This document shows, piece by piece, positions 1 through 11,592 of a DNA stretch of 64,000 nt. The DNA is taken from NCBI RefSeq assembly GCF_018457165.1, contig NZ_JAFMNX010000001.1:806001-870000 (forward strand), in the 5' to 3' direction. The translations under genes were made by a program, and so were the position numbers. The stretch is from Tianweitania aestuarii (GTDB lineage: Bacteria > Pseudomonadota > Alphaproteobacteria > Rhizobiales > Rhizobiaceae). Under the pieces are notes generated by a model. That model had not been told where the DNA came from. It did no database searches and worked only from the letters and a program-made list of their open reading frames with translations. Within the stretch, counting starts at the first letter, position 1. Every line of letters starts with the position of its first letter.

Positions 1-1
1 T

Positions 2-1999
2 GTGCACGGGCTTTTCCGCCAGGAAATCCATGACGGAAATCAGGTCGAGCTGCCGGAAACCTGGCTCGAACATGGCAATCCCTGGAATTTCGAGCGCCGC
101 GAGCGCTCAATCGAAATCGGCTTCGGCGGGGCGGTAGAAGCGCTTACAGATGAGCTTGGCCGCCCGGCTGGTCATGTCTGGCGCCCGCAGGAACGCGTTC
201 TGGCAACGGCCTATGACACTCCTGTGGTGGGTTGGCGCGGCAAGCGCGTCAACACGCTCCGACTGTGGTCGGCGATCCCGATCGATCCGATCCTGCTAGA
301 TACCTTCAATGCCGGCGACCACATCGGCGCGCTGAAGGAAAGCAACAAGGCGGAGGCGCTGACGCGCGTGCTGTATCCCGCCGACTCGCATCTTGCCGGC
401 CAGGAACTGCGGCTGCGCCAGGAATACTTCTTTTCCGCCGCATCCCTGCAGGACATCGTCGACCGGCATCTCGGCGAATACGACGATCTGACGTCCTTGC
501 CGGACAAGGCTGCCATCCATCTGAACGACACGCATCCAGCCGTTGCCGTGGCCGAACTGATGCGGCTGCTCCTGGATAATCATGGCTTCGCGTTCGAAGA
601 CGCTTGGGACATCACGCGCCGGACCTTCGGCTACACGAACCACACATTGCTGCCGGAAGCGCTGGAAAGCTGGCCGATCCATGTGTTCGAGCAACTGCTG
701 CCGCGTCACATGCAGATCGTTTACGCGATCAATGCCGAGCTGCTGCGTGAAGCGCGCGACAAGGGCTTGGACGACAACCAGATCCGCAACATCTCCCTGA
801 TCGGCGAAGATGGCGAACGCCGCGTGCGAATGGGCAATCTGGCCTTCGCGGGATCGCATTCGATCAATGGTGTGTCGGCGCTTCACACCAACCTGATGAA
901 GCAGACGGTGTTTTCCGACTTCCATCAGCTTTACCCCTCGCGCATCAACAACAAGACCAACGGCATCACGCAGCGCCGCTGGCTGTTCCAGTGCAATCCA
1001 GGTCTCACCGATCTCATCCGCGAAACGATCGGCGATCGCTTCATGGATGACATCGGGGCTTTGAGTGAACTGGATAAATTTGCGGACGACGCGTCGTTCC
1101 GCGAGAAGTTCGCGGCCGTGAAGCAGGCGAACAAGGAGCGGCTTGTGCGCGTCGTCAGCGAGCGCATGGGGCTCAGCCTCGATCCAACCGCGCTGTTCGA
1201 CATTCAGGTCAAGCGCATCCACGAATACAAGCGCCAGCTCCTCAACATCATCGAGGCAGTGGCGCTTTACGACCAGATCCGTTCGCATCCCGAACGCGAC
1301 TGGGTGCCCCGCGTCAAGTTCTTCGGCGGCAAGGCGGCGCCGAGCTATTTCAACGCCAAGAAGATCATCAAGCTTGCCAATGATGTGGGACGCGTCATCA
1401 ACAACGATCCGGCGGTACGCGGGCTGCTCAAGATCGTGTTCATACCGAACTACAATGTCAGCTTGGCCGAGGTCATGATGCCGGCGGCAGATCTGTCGGA
1501 ACAGATTTCTACGGCCGGCATGGAAGCGTCCGGCACGGGCAACATGAAGTTCGCGCTGAACGGTGCCTTGACCATCGGCACGCTCGATGGCGCCAATGTC
1601 GAGATGAAGGAGCATGTCGGCGACGACAACATCATCATCTTCGGCCTGACGGCGGCCGAGGTGAAGGAGGCCAAAGCCAATGGCTACAATCCGCGCGAGA
1701 TCATCGAGAGCTCGCCGGAACTGTCGCAGGCTTTGTCAGCCATTCTGTCGGGCGTGTTCTCTCATGACGAGCCGGAGCGCTATCGCGGCCTTATCGGCGG
1801 GCTCTACGAGCACGACACGTTCATGTGCGCCGCTGACTTCGATTCTTATGCCGATGCTCAAAGGTGCGTGGATGATCTGTGGCGCGACAGCGACGACTGG
1901 TATCGCCGCGCCATCCACAACACTGCGCGCATGGGCTGGTTCTCTTCCGATCGCACGATCCGGCAATATGCCGACGAGATCTGGAACGTTGCGGCCTGA
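2..1999 (+). CDS. glgP: Glycogen phosphorylase (5' truncated by window edge)
   Basis: Glycogen phosphorylase releases glucose-1-phosphate from the non-reducing ends of glycogen in the cytosol. Only the last 665 residues are visible. Family members are about 820 residues long, so roughly 155 N-terminal residues lie to the left of the window. The pyridoxal-phosphate site EASGTGNMKF is intact, with the cofactor lysine at about residue 516 of the visible part. The phosphorylase core motif DIQVKRIHEYKRQ and the segment GGKAAPSYFNAKKIIKL are also present. The stop is followed by a good terminator, so glgP appears to end its own transcript before glgC. The branching enzyme glgB, often next to these genes, is not in the window and could lie upstream. 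Family assignment is very secure. Confidence 0.97.
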   Translation: MHGLFRQEIHDGNQVELPETWLEHGNPWNFERRERSIEIGFGGAVEALTDELGRPAGHVWRPQERVLATAYDTPVVGWRGKRVNTLRLWSAIPIDPILLDTFNAGDHIGALKESNKAEALTRVLYPADSHLAGQELRLRQEYFFSAASLQDIVDRHLGEYDDLTSLPDKAAIHLNDTHPAVAVAELMRLLLDNHGFAFEDAWDITRRTFGYTNHTLLPEALESWPIHVFEQLLPRHMQIVYAINAELLREARDKGLDDNQIRNISLIGEDGERRVRMGNLAFAGSHSINGVSALHTNLMKQTVFSDFHQLYPSRINNKTNGITQRRWLFQCNPGLTDLIRETIGDRFMDDIGALSELDKFADDASFREKFAAVKQANKERLVRVVSERMGLSLDPTALFDIQVKRIHEYKRQLLNIIEAVALYDQIRSHPERDWVPRVKFFGGKAAPSYFNAKKIIKLANDVGRVINNDPAVRGLLKIVFIPNYNVSLAEVMMPAADLSEQISTAGMEASGTGNMKFALNGALTIGTLDGANVEMKEHVGDDNIIIFGLTAAEVKEAKANGYNPREIIESSPELSQALSAILSGVFSHDEPERYRGLIGGLYEHDTFMCAADFDSYADAQRCVDDLWRDSDDWYRRAIHNTARMGWFSSDRTIRQYADEIWNVAA

Positions 2000-2021
2000 T
2001 CCGAGAACCTGACGCAACGGG

Positions 2022-2051
2022 AAGGGGCTGGTGCATGCACTGGCCCCTTTT
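2022..2051 (+). terminator. Rho-independent terminator after glgP
   Basis: The arms AAGGGGC (2022-2028) and GCCCCTT (2043-2049) pair, and the inner bases continue the stem with G-T wobbles around a two-base loop. A short T run follows. It lies between the glgP stop and glgC, so glgP and the downstream glg genes are probably separate transcripts. Confidence 0.7.
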
Positions 2052-2177
2052 GTCATAGGCGTATTCCACAAAATAAAGCATAAAGGATCGCGACTTTCGC
2101 CATTCCCCCTCTAGCTACAATGGTGCAATTTGCACTGAGAATGACAATCGAGACTGGACGTGCAGGCGGGAGGAAAG

Positions 2178-3442
2178 ATGGGCAGGAATCGTGAGCAGCC
2201 TTTGGCGCGCGACGCCATGGCTTATGTGCTTGCCGGAGGGCGCGGAAGCCGGCTGAAGGAACTGACGGATCGTCGCGCAAAGCCGGCCGTTTATTTCGGC
2301 GGCAAATCGCGCATCATCGATTTTGCGCTTTCGAATGCGCTGAATTCCGGCATCCGCCGCATCGGCGTGGCAACGCAGTACAAGGCGCATTCGCTGATCC
2401 GCCACCTGCAGCAGGGCTGGAACTTCCTTCATCCCGAGCGCAACGAAAGCTTCGACATCCTGCCGGCCAGCCAGCGCGTTTCCGAACACCAGTGGTATGA
2501 GGGCACGGCCGACGCCGTGTTCCAGAACATCGACATCATCGAGGATTACCATCCCGAATTCATGGTGGTCCTGGCCGGTGATCACGTTTACAAGATGGAC
2601 TACGAGCTGATGCTGCGTCAGCACGTCGACCAGAACGCCGATGTGACCGTCGGCTGCCTGGAAGTGCCGCGCATGGAAGCCACCGGCTTCGGCGTGATGC
2701 ATGTGGATGGCGAGGATCGCATCTCGGCCTTCGTGGAAAAGCCTGCCGATCCCCCGGCCATGCCGGACAAGCCCGACATGGCGCTGGCCTCGATGGGCAT
2801 CTATGTGTTCCGCACCAAGTTCTTGTTCGACCAGCTGCGCCGGGATGCTGCGACCGCCGGTTCCAGTCGAGATTTCGGCAAGGACATCATTCCCTACATC
2901 GTCAGCCACGGCAAAGCCGTCGCGCATCGTTTCTCCACCTCCTGCGTGAAGTCGCGCTTTGAGGACAAGGCCTATTGGCGCGATGTCGGCACGATCGACG
3001 CTTATTGGGAAGCCAATATCGACCTGACCGATGTTGTGCCGGAGCTCGACCTTTACGATCGCGAATGGCCGATCTGGACCTATGCCGAAGTGCGGCCGCC
3101 GGCGAAGTTCGTGCATGACGAGGAGGGCCGACGCGGATCGGCTGTTTCGTCTCTGGTGTCGGGCGATTGCATCGTGTCCGGCGCTTCCTTGCGCCGCAGC
3201 CTTTTGTTCACTGGCGTACGGGTGAATTCGTTTTCATCGCTGGAAGAAGCGGTGGTGATGCCGGACTGCATCGTGAGCCGCAATGTGAATCTGCGCAAAG
3301 TGGTTCTGGATCGTGGCGTCGAAGTGCCGGAAGGTTTGACGGTCGGCTTCGATCCCGCTTTGGATGCGCGCCGCTTCAGGCGGTCCGAAGGTGGGGTCTG
3401 CCTCATCACCCAGGAAATGATCGACAGGCTCCCATACAGCTG

Positions 3443-3443
<1 letters not shown>
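2178..3443 (+). CDS. glgC: Glucose-1-phosphate adenylyltransferase (ADP-glucose pyrophosphorylase)
   Basis: GlgC makes ADP-glucose from ATP and glucose-1-phosphate, the committed and allosterically controlled step of bacterial glycogen synthesis. The 421-residue length is normal for the family. The nucleotide-binding segment [11 protein letters not shown] lies near the N terminus, followed by [20 protein letters not shown] and the sugar-phosphate region FVEKP. The C terminus is the left-handed helix typical of the family. The ATG at 2178 is preferred over an in-frame GTG at 2160 because GGGAGG (2168-2173) lies just upstream of it. The stop codon overlaps the glgA start (TGATG), which indicates translational coupling. 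Confidence 0.96.
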
Positions 3444-6516
<3,073 letters not shown>

Positions 6517-6535
6517 TCCCACTGCGTCCGCGCGC

Positions 6536-8491
6536 ATGAAGCTCGGCGCCGTTCCAGACAAACATGGAACGCGCTTCGCCGTTTGGTCCGGCGCGGCCGA
6601 GCGCATTTGGGTGTCATTGTTCGATGAAAGCGGCGAGCGTGAAGTTGCGCGACACGCGTTGTCGCGCGGGGAAGATGGCGTGTTCGCACTGCATCTTCCC
6701 GGTGTCGGCAACGGCGCGCGCTACGGCTTCCGCGCAGATGGTCTGTATGATCCTGCCGCCGGCTTGTGGTTCGACCCAGCCAAGCTGCTGACCGATCCTT
6801 ACGCCCTGACGATCGACCGTACCTACCGCTACGATCCGCGTCTCGGTGCTCGCCGCGAGGAGGCGATCGATACCGCGAGCCTGTTGCCAAAGAGCATCGT
6901 CACAGAGCTTCCGTCTCCATGCGAGCCACACCCGCCGGTCTTCAAGCCAGGTGGGTTGATCTATGAGCTGAACGTCCGCGGCTTCACGATGCAGCATCCG
7001 GACGTGCCATCGGCCAAACGCGGCACGATTGCCGCTTTGGCCGAGTCCGTCGTCATCGAGCACCTCGTAAAGCTGGGCGTTTCCGCTGTTGAGCTTATGC
7101 CTGTTCACGCCTGGATCGACGAACGGCATCTGCCGCCGCTCGGGCTGAGCAATGCCTGGGGTTACAATCCCGTGTCCTATTTCGCGCTCGATCCGCGTCT
7201 CGCGCCCGGTGGATTGACCGAGTTGCGGGACACAGTCGCGGCGTTGAGAGAAGCCGGCATCGGCACCATCCTCGATGTCGTCTTCAACCATACGGGCGAA
7301 AGCGACGAGCAAGGGCCGACGCTGTCGCTGCGTGGCCTCGACGCGCGAACCTATTTCCGCCACGGGCCAGATGGCCGGCTGGTAAATGATACCGGCACCG
7401 GCAATACGCTCGCCTGCGACCAGCCGGTCGTACAACAGCTTGTTCTGGATGCGCTGCGCCACTTCGTTCTGTATGCGGGCGTCGACGGCTATCGCTTCGA
7501 TCTCGCGCCGATCCTAGGCCGTAACGCGCATGGTTTCTCGCCAAAAGCCGCCCTGCTGGAGACGATGCGACAAGACCCGGTTCTGGCGGATCGGGTGCTG
7601 ATCGCCGAACCGTGGGACATCGGCCCGGAAGGTTATCAGCTCGGTCGGTTCGCGGCACCATTCCTCGAATGGAACGACCGCTATCGCGACGATGTCAGAC
7701 GGTTCTGGCGCGGCGACGGGTCTCTGGCCGATCTGGCTACGCGATTATCCGGTTCCTCTGACATCTTCGCCCGTGCCGATCGGCCGAACACGCGCACGAT
7801 CAACTTCATCGCCGCGCATGACGGTATGACGCTGGCCGATCTCACCGCCTACACGCACAAGCACAATGCCGCCAATGGCGAAGATAATCGTGACGGGCAC
7901 AACGACAATCTGTCGTGGAACCACGGTGTCGAAGGTCAAAGCGACGATCCCGCAATCCAGAACGTACGGCGCTGCGACCTCAAGGCACTGCTAGGCACAC
8001 TCTTCGCCTCGATCGGCACGATCATGCTGACCGCTGGCGACGAGTTTGGCCGCACCCAGCGTGGCAACAACAACGCCTATGCTCAGGACAACGAAATCAG
8101 CTGGCTCGACTGGTCCCATGCCGATGCCGAACTGCTCGCGCATGCGCGAAATCTAACGCGCTTCCGCCGCTTGTTCATCGAGCCCGATGCCGCTGCGTTT
8201 CTGAACGATGCCGATGCCAATTGGCAGCGCCCCGATGGCGAGGCTTTTACCGAAGCCGACTGGCACGACGAGCAGAACCGACAGCTCGCTTTGATCCGTC
8301 GAACCGACGCTGGACGCATCGCCATCCTGATCAACGGTGCCGACCAACCCTGCGCCTTTGCTCTTCCGGCTCATGGGGAATTGGTCTGGCGGGCCGTCGA
8401 TGGCACGAAAACCGAGGACGGCCGCATGACCTGCCCCGCCCGAAGCGTGGTGCTTGCTGCTCAAATTGGAGCATCCGAAACGCCTTACTGA
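6536..8491 (+). CDS. glgX: Glycogen debranching enzyme GlgX (GH13 isoamylase-type)
   Basis: GlgX hydrolyses alpha-1,6 branches of phosphorylase-limited glycogen. The 651-residue protein begins with a CBM48-like domain (about residues 1-130). The GH13 barrel follows with all four conserved regions: DVVFNH (I), GYRFDLA carrying the nucleophile Asp (II), AEPWD carrying the acid/base Glu (III) and FIAAHDG (IV). It starts 19 bases after the pgm stop. The in-frame ATG at 6536 is the only reasonable start, since an ATG at 6513 runs into a stop at once. The 3' end overlaps the convergent TadG-like gene by seven bases. Confidence 0.95.
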   Translation: MKLGAVPDKHGTRFAVWSGAAERIWVSLFDESGEREVARHALSRGEDGVFALHLPGVGNGARYGFRADGLYDPAAGLWFDPAKLLTDPYALTIDRTYRYDPRLGARREEAIDTASLLPKSIVTELPSPCEPHPPVFKPGGLIYELNVRGFTMQHPDVPSAKRGTIAALAESVVIEHLVKLGVSAVELMPVHAWIDERHLPPLGLSNAWGYNPVSYFALDPRLAPGGLTELRDTVAALREAGIGTILDVVFNHTGESDEQGPTLSLRGLDARTYFRHGPDGRLVNDTGTGNTLACDQPVVQQLVLDALRHFVLYAGVDGYRFDLAPILGRNAHGFSPKAALLETMRQDPVLADRVLIAEPWDIGPEGYQLGRFAAPFLEWNDRYRDDVRRFWRGDGSLADLATRLSGSSDIFARADRPNTRTINFIAAHDGMTLADLTAYTHKHNAANGEDNRDGHNDNLSWNHGVEGQSDDPAIQNVRRCDLKALLGTLFASIGTIMLTAGDEFGRTQRGNNNAYAQDNEISWLDWSHADAELLAHARNLTRFRRLFIEPDAAAFLNDADANWQRPDGEAFTEADWHDEQNRQLALIRRTDAGRIAILINGADQPCAFALPAHGELVWRAVDGTKTEDGRMTCPARSVVLAAQIGASETPY

Positions 8492-10239
8492 ACAAGCACA
8501 GGTTGACTGCAGTTCACGCCGTTGATCCACACATCCACCGAACCGAGCTTTACGCCGAGCGAGGCGAGGATCGTATCGAGCAAGGTGTCGAGGGACTTCA
8601 CGGCATTGGCGAGAGTCGGTCTAACAACCGCGCTAACATCAACCCCGGCCTTAAACGGCTTGAGTTCTACGTTCAGGGCGAGGTTTTTGAGAAGACTTGC
8701 CGTCAATGTATCTGCGGCGTTTTGGGTCGACGCGGTCTTTATGGTGTGACCCTCGATGGCCAACGCGTTGAAGGTCAGCGGTGTATCGCGAACATTGCTG
8801 ATCGCCGCGGTGACCCCCGAACCTTTCCCCGCGGTCACCTTCAAACTGACAAGATCGCCCAGAATGCCGGTGGTGCCGACGGTGACAAGCGTTGCGTCAT
8901 TCAGCGTTGGCAGGTGCGTGAAGTCTTTGATCTCAGACGGGGTTCGCACATCGGCGATATACATCTGTGCAACTGCCGGACGCGCCGCAATCGATACGGA
9001 CGCTGTAGTTACATCATTGTTGCGGCAGGACACGGCCGTCAATTCACCACGGGCACTGCCGATATCAAGCAGCAGCGGGACGGTGATCTCGGTCGTTGGA
9101 AGCGGCAGCAGGGGTATGTTTGGAAGAAGACCTACAGTGGCAACGATCCGCACACGCGTCTGTGCCGTATAAACGAATGCGCCGACTTTGCTCATGGTCA
9201 GATACGCAGAACTCTGCGGCGGCTCGCCGATGGCAATATCTGCAGTGACCTTCGATAAGCCCAGGATATCCAGCCCCGTATTCACCGCTACCTGGTTCTT
9301 GCCGTTGCTGAGTGCGGCCGCAGCATTGATGAGACTCAGGAGACGCACCTCCGGTGCTTTGTAAGCGCCAGGATGCACCGGTCGTGTGCCGATCTTGTTC
9401 GAAGCTGCCTTGTCCAGACTGATCAGCTTGCTGAGCGGCAGGGCAGGCGTTTTCGCAGGCAGCGCAGTGGCAATCGCAGAAAGCGCGGTCTTTGCATCGG
9501 CACTGAGCCCCGGAACCTTCGCAGCCGCCTTGAGGATCGTCCCGACCGACGCCGAACTGTCCAGAACCTGCTGATAGGTGCCTGCCGTCAGCTTCAGGTC
9601 ACCGGCCAGGGCATCCATGAACGAGAAAGCATCGATCTCGGTGTTCAGCAGCGTACGATAGCCGTTGAAATCGAGCTTGAGGCTGGTTCCCAGCAGAGCG
9701 CCCAACACGCTGTTGATGACCGGGCTGGCGGTGCTATCCACATCCGCCAGTCGCGAGCCGATCGAGAAACTCGCTTCCGGCTCGATCAAGGCAACAGCGC
9801 TCGTGCCGATCACCGTATCGTTCAGCACCGGTGTCGGGAAATAAATCTCGCCTTCCTTATGCGCGGAAACGCGCACGGCATTGATCGCGACCGTGCCTGG
9901 CGAAAACCGTTGCTCCAGGGGCTTGGACGCAAGAAGATCGTAGTGTCCCGGCTCCACCTTCAGCGTGTCGACCGCCCCGACGCTCGAGGTCGCGAGGCTC
10001 ATGCCGGTGATACCATTGTCGGCAAAGGTCATCATCGCGGCTTCACCAGACTTCGCCAGATGCGCCGCCGCCGTTATGGCCGCAAGATCGGTAACCGCCT
10101 GCTGGTTGCGCTTTTGCAGGAACAGGGTGCCCGCATTGAGGGTCAGCCCCACACCTAGGAGAAGAACGGGAAAGACGATCGCCGTCAGTGTGGAAAAATT
10201 GCCGTCTTGATTGCGCTTGAAGGCGCCCAGCCGCGACAT
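8485..10239 (-). CDS. TadG-like pilus-assembly/secreted protein
   Basis: The 584-residue protein has one N-terminal membrane segment (about residues 17-38). The sequence before it, GNFSTLTAIVFPVLLLGVG, resembles the TadE/TadG prepilin-like leader, and a helical stretch (QQAVTDLAAITAAAHLA) follows. The rest is a long, low-cysteine, probably periplasmic domain rich in T, A and L, with a possible Cys pair (SCRNND, NGVNCSQ). TadG-type proteins belong to Flp-pilus (tad) loci, but no tadABC, cpaA or flp gene is in view. It follows the TadE-like gene by three bases, so the two are probably co-transcribed. The function beyond the TadG resemblance is inferred. Confidence 0.7.
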   Translation of the reverse strand: MSRLGAFKRNQDGNFSTLTAIVFPVLLLGVGLTLNAGTLFLQKRNQQAVTDLAAITAAAHLAKSGEAAMMTFADNGITGMSLATSSVGAVDTLKVEPGHYDLLASKPLEQRFSPGTVAINAVRVSAHKEGEIYFPTPVLNDTVIGTSAVALIEPEASFSIGSRLADVDSTASPVINSVLGALLGTSLKLDFNGYRTLLNTEIDAFSFMDALAGDLKLTAGTYQQVLDSSASVGTILKAAAKVPGLSADAKTALSAIATALPAKTPALPLSKLISLDKAASNKIGTRPVHPGAYKAPEVRLLSLINAAAALSNGKNQVAVNTGLDILGLSKVTADIAIGEPPQSSAYLTMSKVGAFVYTAQTRVRIVATVGLLPNIPLLPLPTTEITVPLLLDIGSARGELTAVSCRNNDVTTASVSIAARPAVAQMYIADVRTPSEIKDFTHLPTLNDATLVTVGTTGILGDLVSLKVTAGKGSGVTAAISNVRDTPLTFNALAIEGHTIKTASTQNAADTLTASLLKNLALNVELKPFKAGVDVSAVVRPTLANAVKSLDTLLDTILASLGVKLGSVDVWINGVNCSQPVLVQ

Positions 10240-10242
10240 GGC

Positions 10243-10683
10243 TCACAGGCCCCCAATCCGCACGACGGATTGCCGCACGATCGCCGTTTGCGGCAAAGGC
10301 AGGTCGCTCGCCAGCTGCCAGATCGGCAGGTCGGCGGCATCGTAAGTGAGTGTCACGACAAAATATTCGTCGCCGGCAGTCGCTTGGCTCACGGCGACGG
10401 ATAACTTGTTCGGCTCCACGAAGGCGTAGCCTTGCGAATGACCCGACACGAAGTCGGTAACGAGCTTCTGGCGCTCCGCATTGTCAATCCCGCCCACGGC
10501 GATGCGGGCAGCATCGGCGGCTATCTGCTGAACGGAATGGGCCGCGGCAATATAAATGCCGTAGGCCAGCAAACCCATCAGCAGAAGGATGTAGAGGGGA
10601 GAGAGCAAGGCGAATTCAACCGCTGCAGTGCCATTCCTGCATTCGAAGAAATTGCCGAACCAGATCCGCAACTTTCCCTTCAT
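10243..10683 (-). CDS. TadE-like pseudopilin family protein
   Basis: The product has about 146 residues. It carries the TadE-like segment NGTAAVEFALLSPLYILLL (Gly followed by Glu five residues on, then a hydrophobic stretch), which is where prepilin peptidase-type minor pseudopilins are processed. After the membrane helix come about 100 extracytoplasmic residues. The start is uncertain: ATG 10683 and ATG 10719 are both possible and neither has a convincing Shine-Dalgarno. The frame stays open into the tRNA-Pro gene, which is surely not coding. It pairs with the TadG-like gene immediately downstream. Confidence 0.72.
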   Translation of the reverse strand: MKGKLRIWFGNFFECRNGTAAVEFALLSPLYILLLMGLLAYGIYIAAAHSVQQIAADAARIAVGGIDNAERQKLVTDFVSGHSQGYAFVEPNKLSVAVSQATAGDEYFVVTLTYDAADLPIWQLASDLPLPQTAIVRQSVVRIGGL

Positions 10684-10883
10684 GAAACCACATACACGCA
10701 GAGTTACTTTTGGGCTCATACAATCAGAAGATGTTTCCCGGGAATTAAGTATGCGATAATGAAATCGATGGTTGTTTTCTGGTCGAAAGAAATCCCAGAA
10801 GTGACCGCCTGGCCTCCACACAAAATGCAATGAAGCCCGCTTGCGAAGAGCGAACGGCAAAGTTATAAGCCCGCCACTGGTCA

Positions 10884-10960
10884 CGGAGTGTAGCGCAGCC
10901 TGGTAGCGCACCTCGTTCGGGACGAGGGGGTCGGAGGTTCGAATCCTCTCACTCCGACCA
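10884..10960 (+). tRNA. tRNA-Pro (anticodon CGG)
   Basis: The 77-base sequence folds as a full cloverleaf. The acceptor arms are CGGAGTG (10884-10890) and CACTCCG, the D arm is GCGC/GCGC, and the anticodon stem is CCTCG/CGAGG around loop TTCGGGA, giving anticodon CGG. The T arm is GGAGG TTCGAAT CCTCT, and the 3' ACCA includes an encoded CCA. It reads codon CCG. It is the only tRNA recognised in the window, and no integrase or direct repeat suggesting an integrated element is seen beside it. Confidence 0.97.
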
Positions 10961-11135
10961 GTTTGCTCAAGGGATCGAGCGGATGAACCAGCATCCGCAA
11001 AGACGATCTCAGAGCCTTCCCCCGCGTTTCAGCTGTTGCCTTCCCGCCACGCCGCTCGCCACGTAAGCAAGGGGCAGGGAACCGCTTGAGTTTACCTCCG
11101 TTAATCATCCACTCAACCAAGTGAATGATAACACC

Positions 11136-11261
11136 ATGCGCCTATTTCTGATTTGGGGAGGCTTGTTCGCCTCTATCGTCCTGGTTTTCATTGCCGGTGG
11201 CAGCACGTCGATGTTCGACGACAAAGGCATCGTAGCCTCTGCCGACGCGGCAACCGAATAA
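11136..11261 (+). CDS. Small single-pass membrane protein (41 aa)
   Basis: A 41-residue reading frame begins MRLFLIWGGLFASIVLVFIA, which is one hydrophobic helix, and ends in an acidic, alanine-rich tail (DDKGIVASADAATE). No recognisable family. The ATG lacks a strong Shine-Dalgarno. The hydrophobic-then-polar pattern and a downstream terminator (11281-11308) support a real small gene, but conservation in relatives would be needed to be sure. Confidence 0.4.
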   Translation: MRLFLIWGGLFASIVLVFIAGGSTSMFDDKGIVASADAATE

Positions 11262-11280
11262 ACCGTCGCCGTTCAACGGG

Positions 11281-11308
11281 AACGAGGTCTTGCCCTTGCC
11301 TCGTTTTT
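11281..11308 (+). terminator. Rho-independent terminator
   Basis: AACGAGG (11281-11287) pairs with CCTCGTT (11299-11305) across an 11-base loop and runs into five Ts. It lies just after the 41-residue frame and would end its transcript. Confidence 0.6.
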
Positions 11309-11397
11309 CTGGCGGATAAGCGTGACGAGGGCGGGATCGAATCGCTTTGCCCGAACGAAACGCCGGGCCTCTGGTCGGCCGCGACGGAGACAAGGCA

Positions 11398-11508
11398 ATG
11401 AGCGATTACGACAGGCACCGGGATGGTCCGCCCAATCTGCTGGGCTGGTTGCTGACCCTTGTACTGTTCGGGCTGATCATCGTCGTTCTGCTGGGCTACT
11501 TCCTTTAA
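11398..11508 (+). CDS. Small single-pass membrane protein (36 aa)
   Basis: The frame encodes 36 residues: a charged N terminus (MSDYDRHRDGPPNL) and one hydrophobic helix (LLGWLLTLVLFGLIIVVLLG). GGAG at 11386-11389 is eight bases before the ATG, a good ribosome-binding site. The topology suggests an N-in single-span membrane protein. No family is recognised and no function can be given. A short hairpin (11534-11550) follows. Confidence 0.5.
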   Translation: MSDYDRHRDGPPNLLGWLLTLVLFGLIIVVLLGYFL

Positions 11509-11533
11509 TCCTGCGCCCATATTTCAAAAGATC

Positions 11534-11550
11534 CTCCATTAAAAATGGAG
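11534..11550. other. Short perfect hairpin CTCCATT-AAA-AATGGAG
   Basis: Two seven-base arms are separated by three As, between the 36-residue gene and the L,D-transpeptidase gene. There is no T run, so it is a weak terminator at best. It could also protect an mRNA end. Confidence 0.4.
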
Positions 11551-11592
11551 CTATTGTCCTGCTTGATCGTTGAAGCTCGAAATCTCTAGAAG

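Noticed and set aside
296-1615. Long open frame (439 codons) antisense to glgP
   Set aside because: Its frame mirrors a highly conserved enzyme, the composition is Arg/His/Val-rich and no ribosome-binding site or family match is seen. High-GC third positions create such shadows.
10884-11400. tRNA-Pro as a possible integration site for a genomic island
   Set aside because: No integrase, no duplicated tRNA 3' end and no change in base composition is seen in the neighbouring genes.
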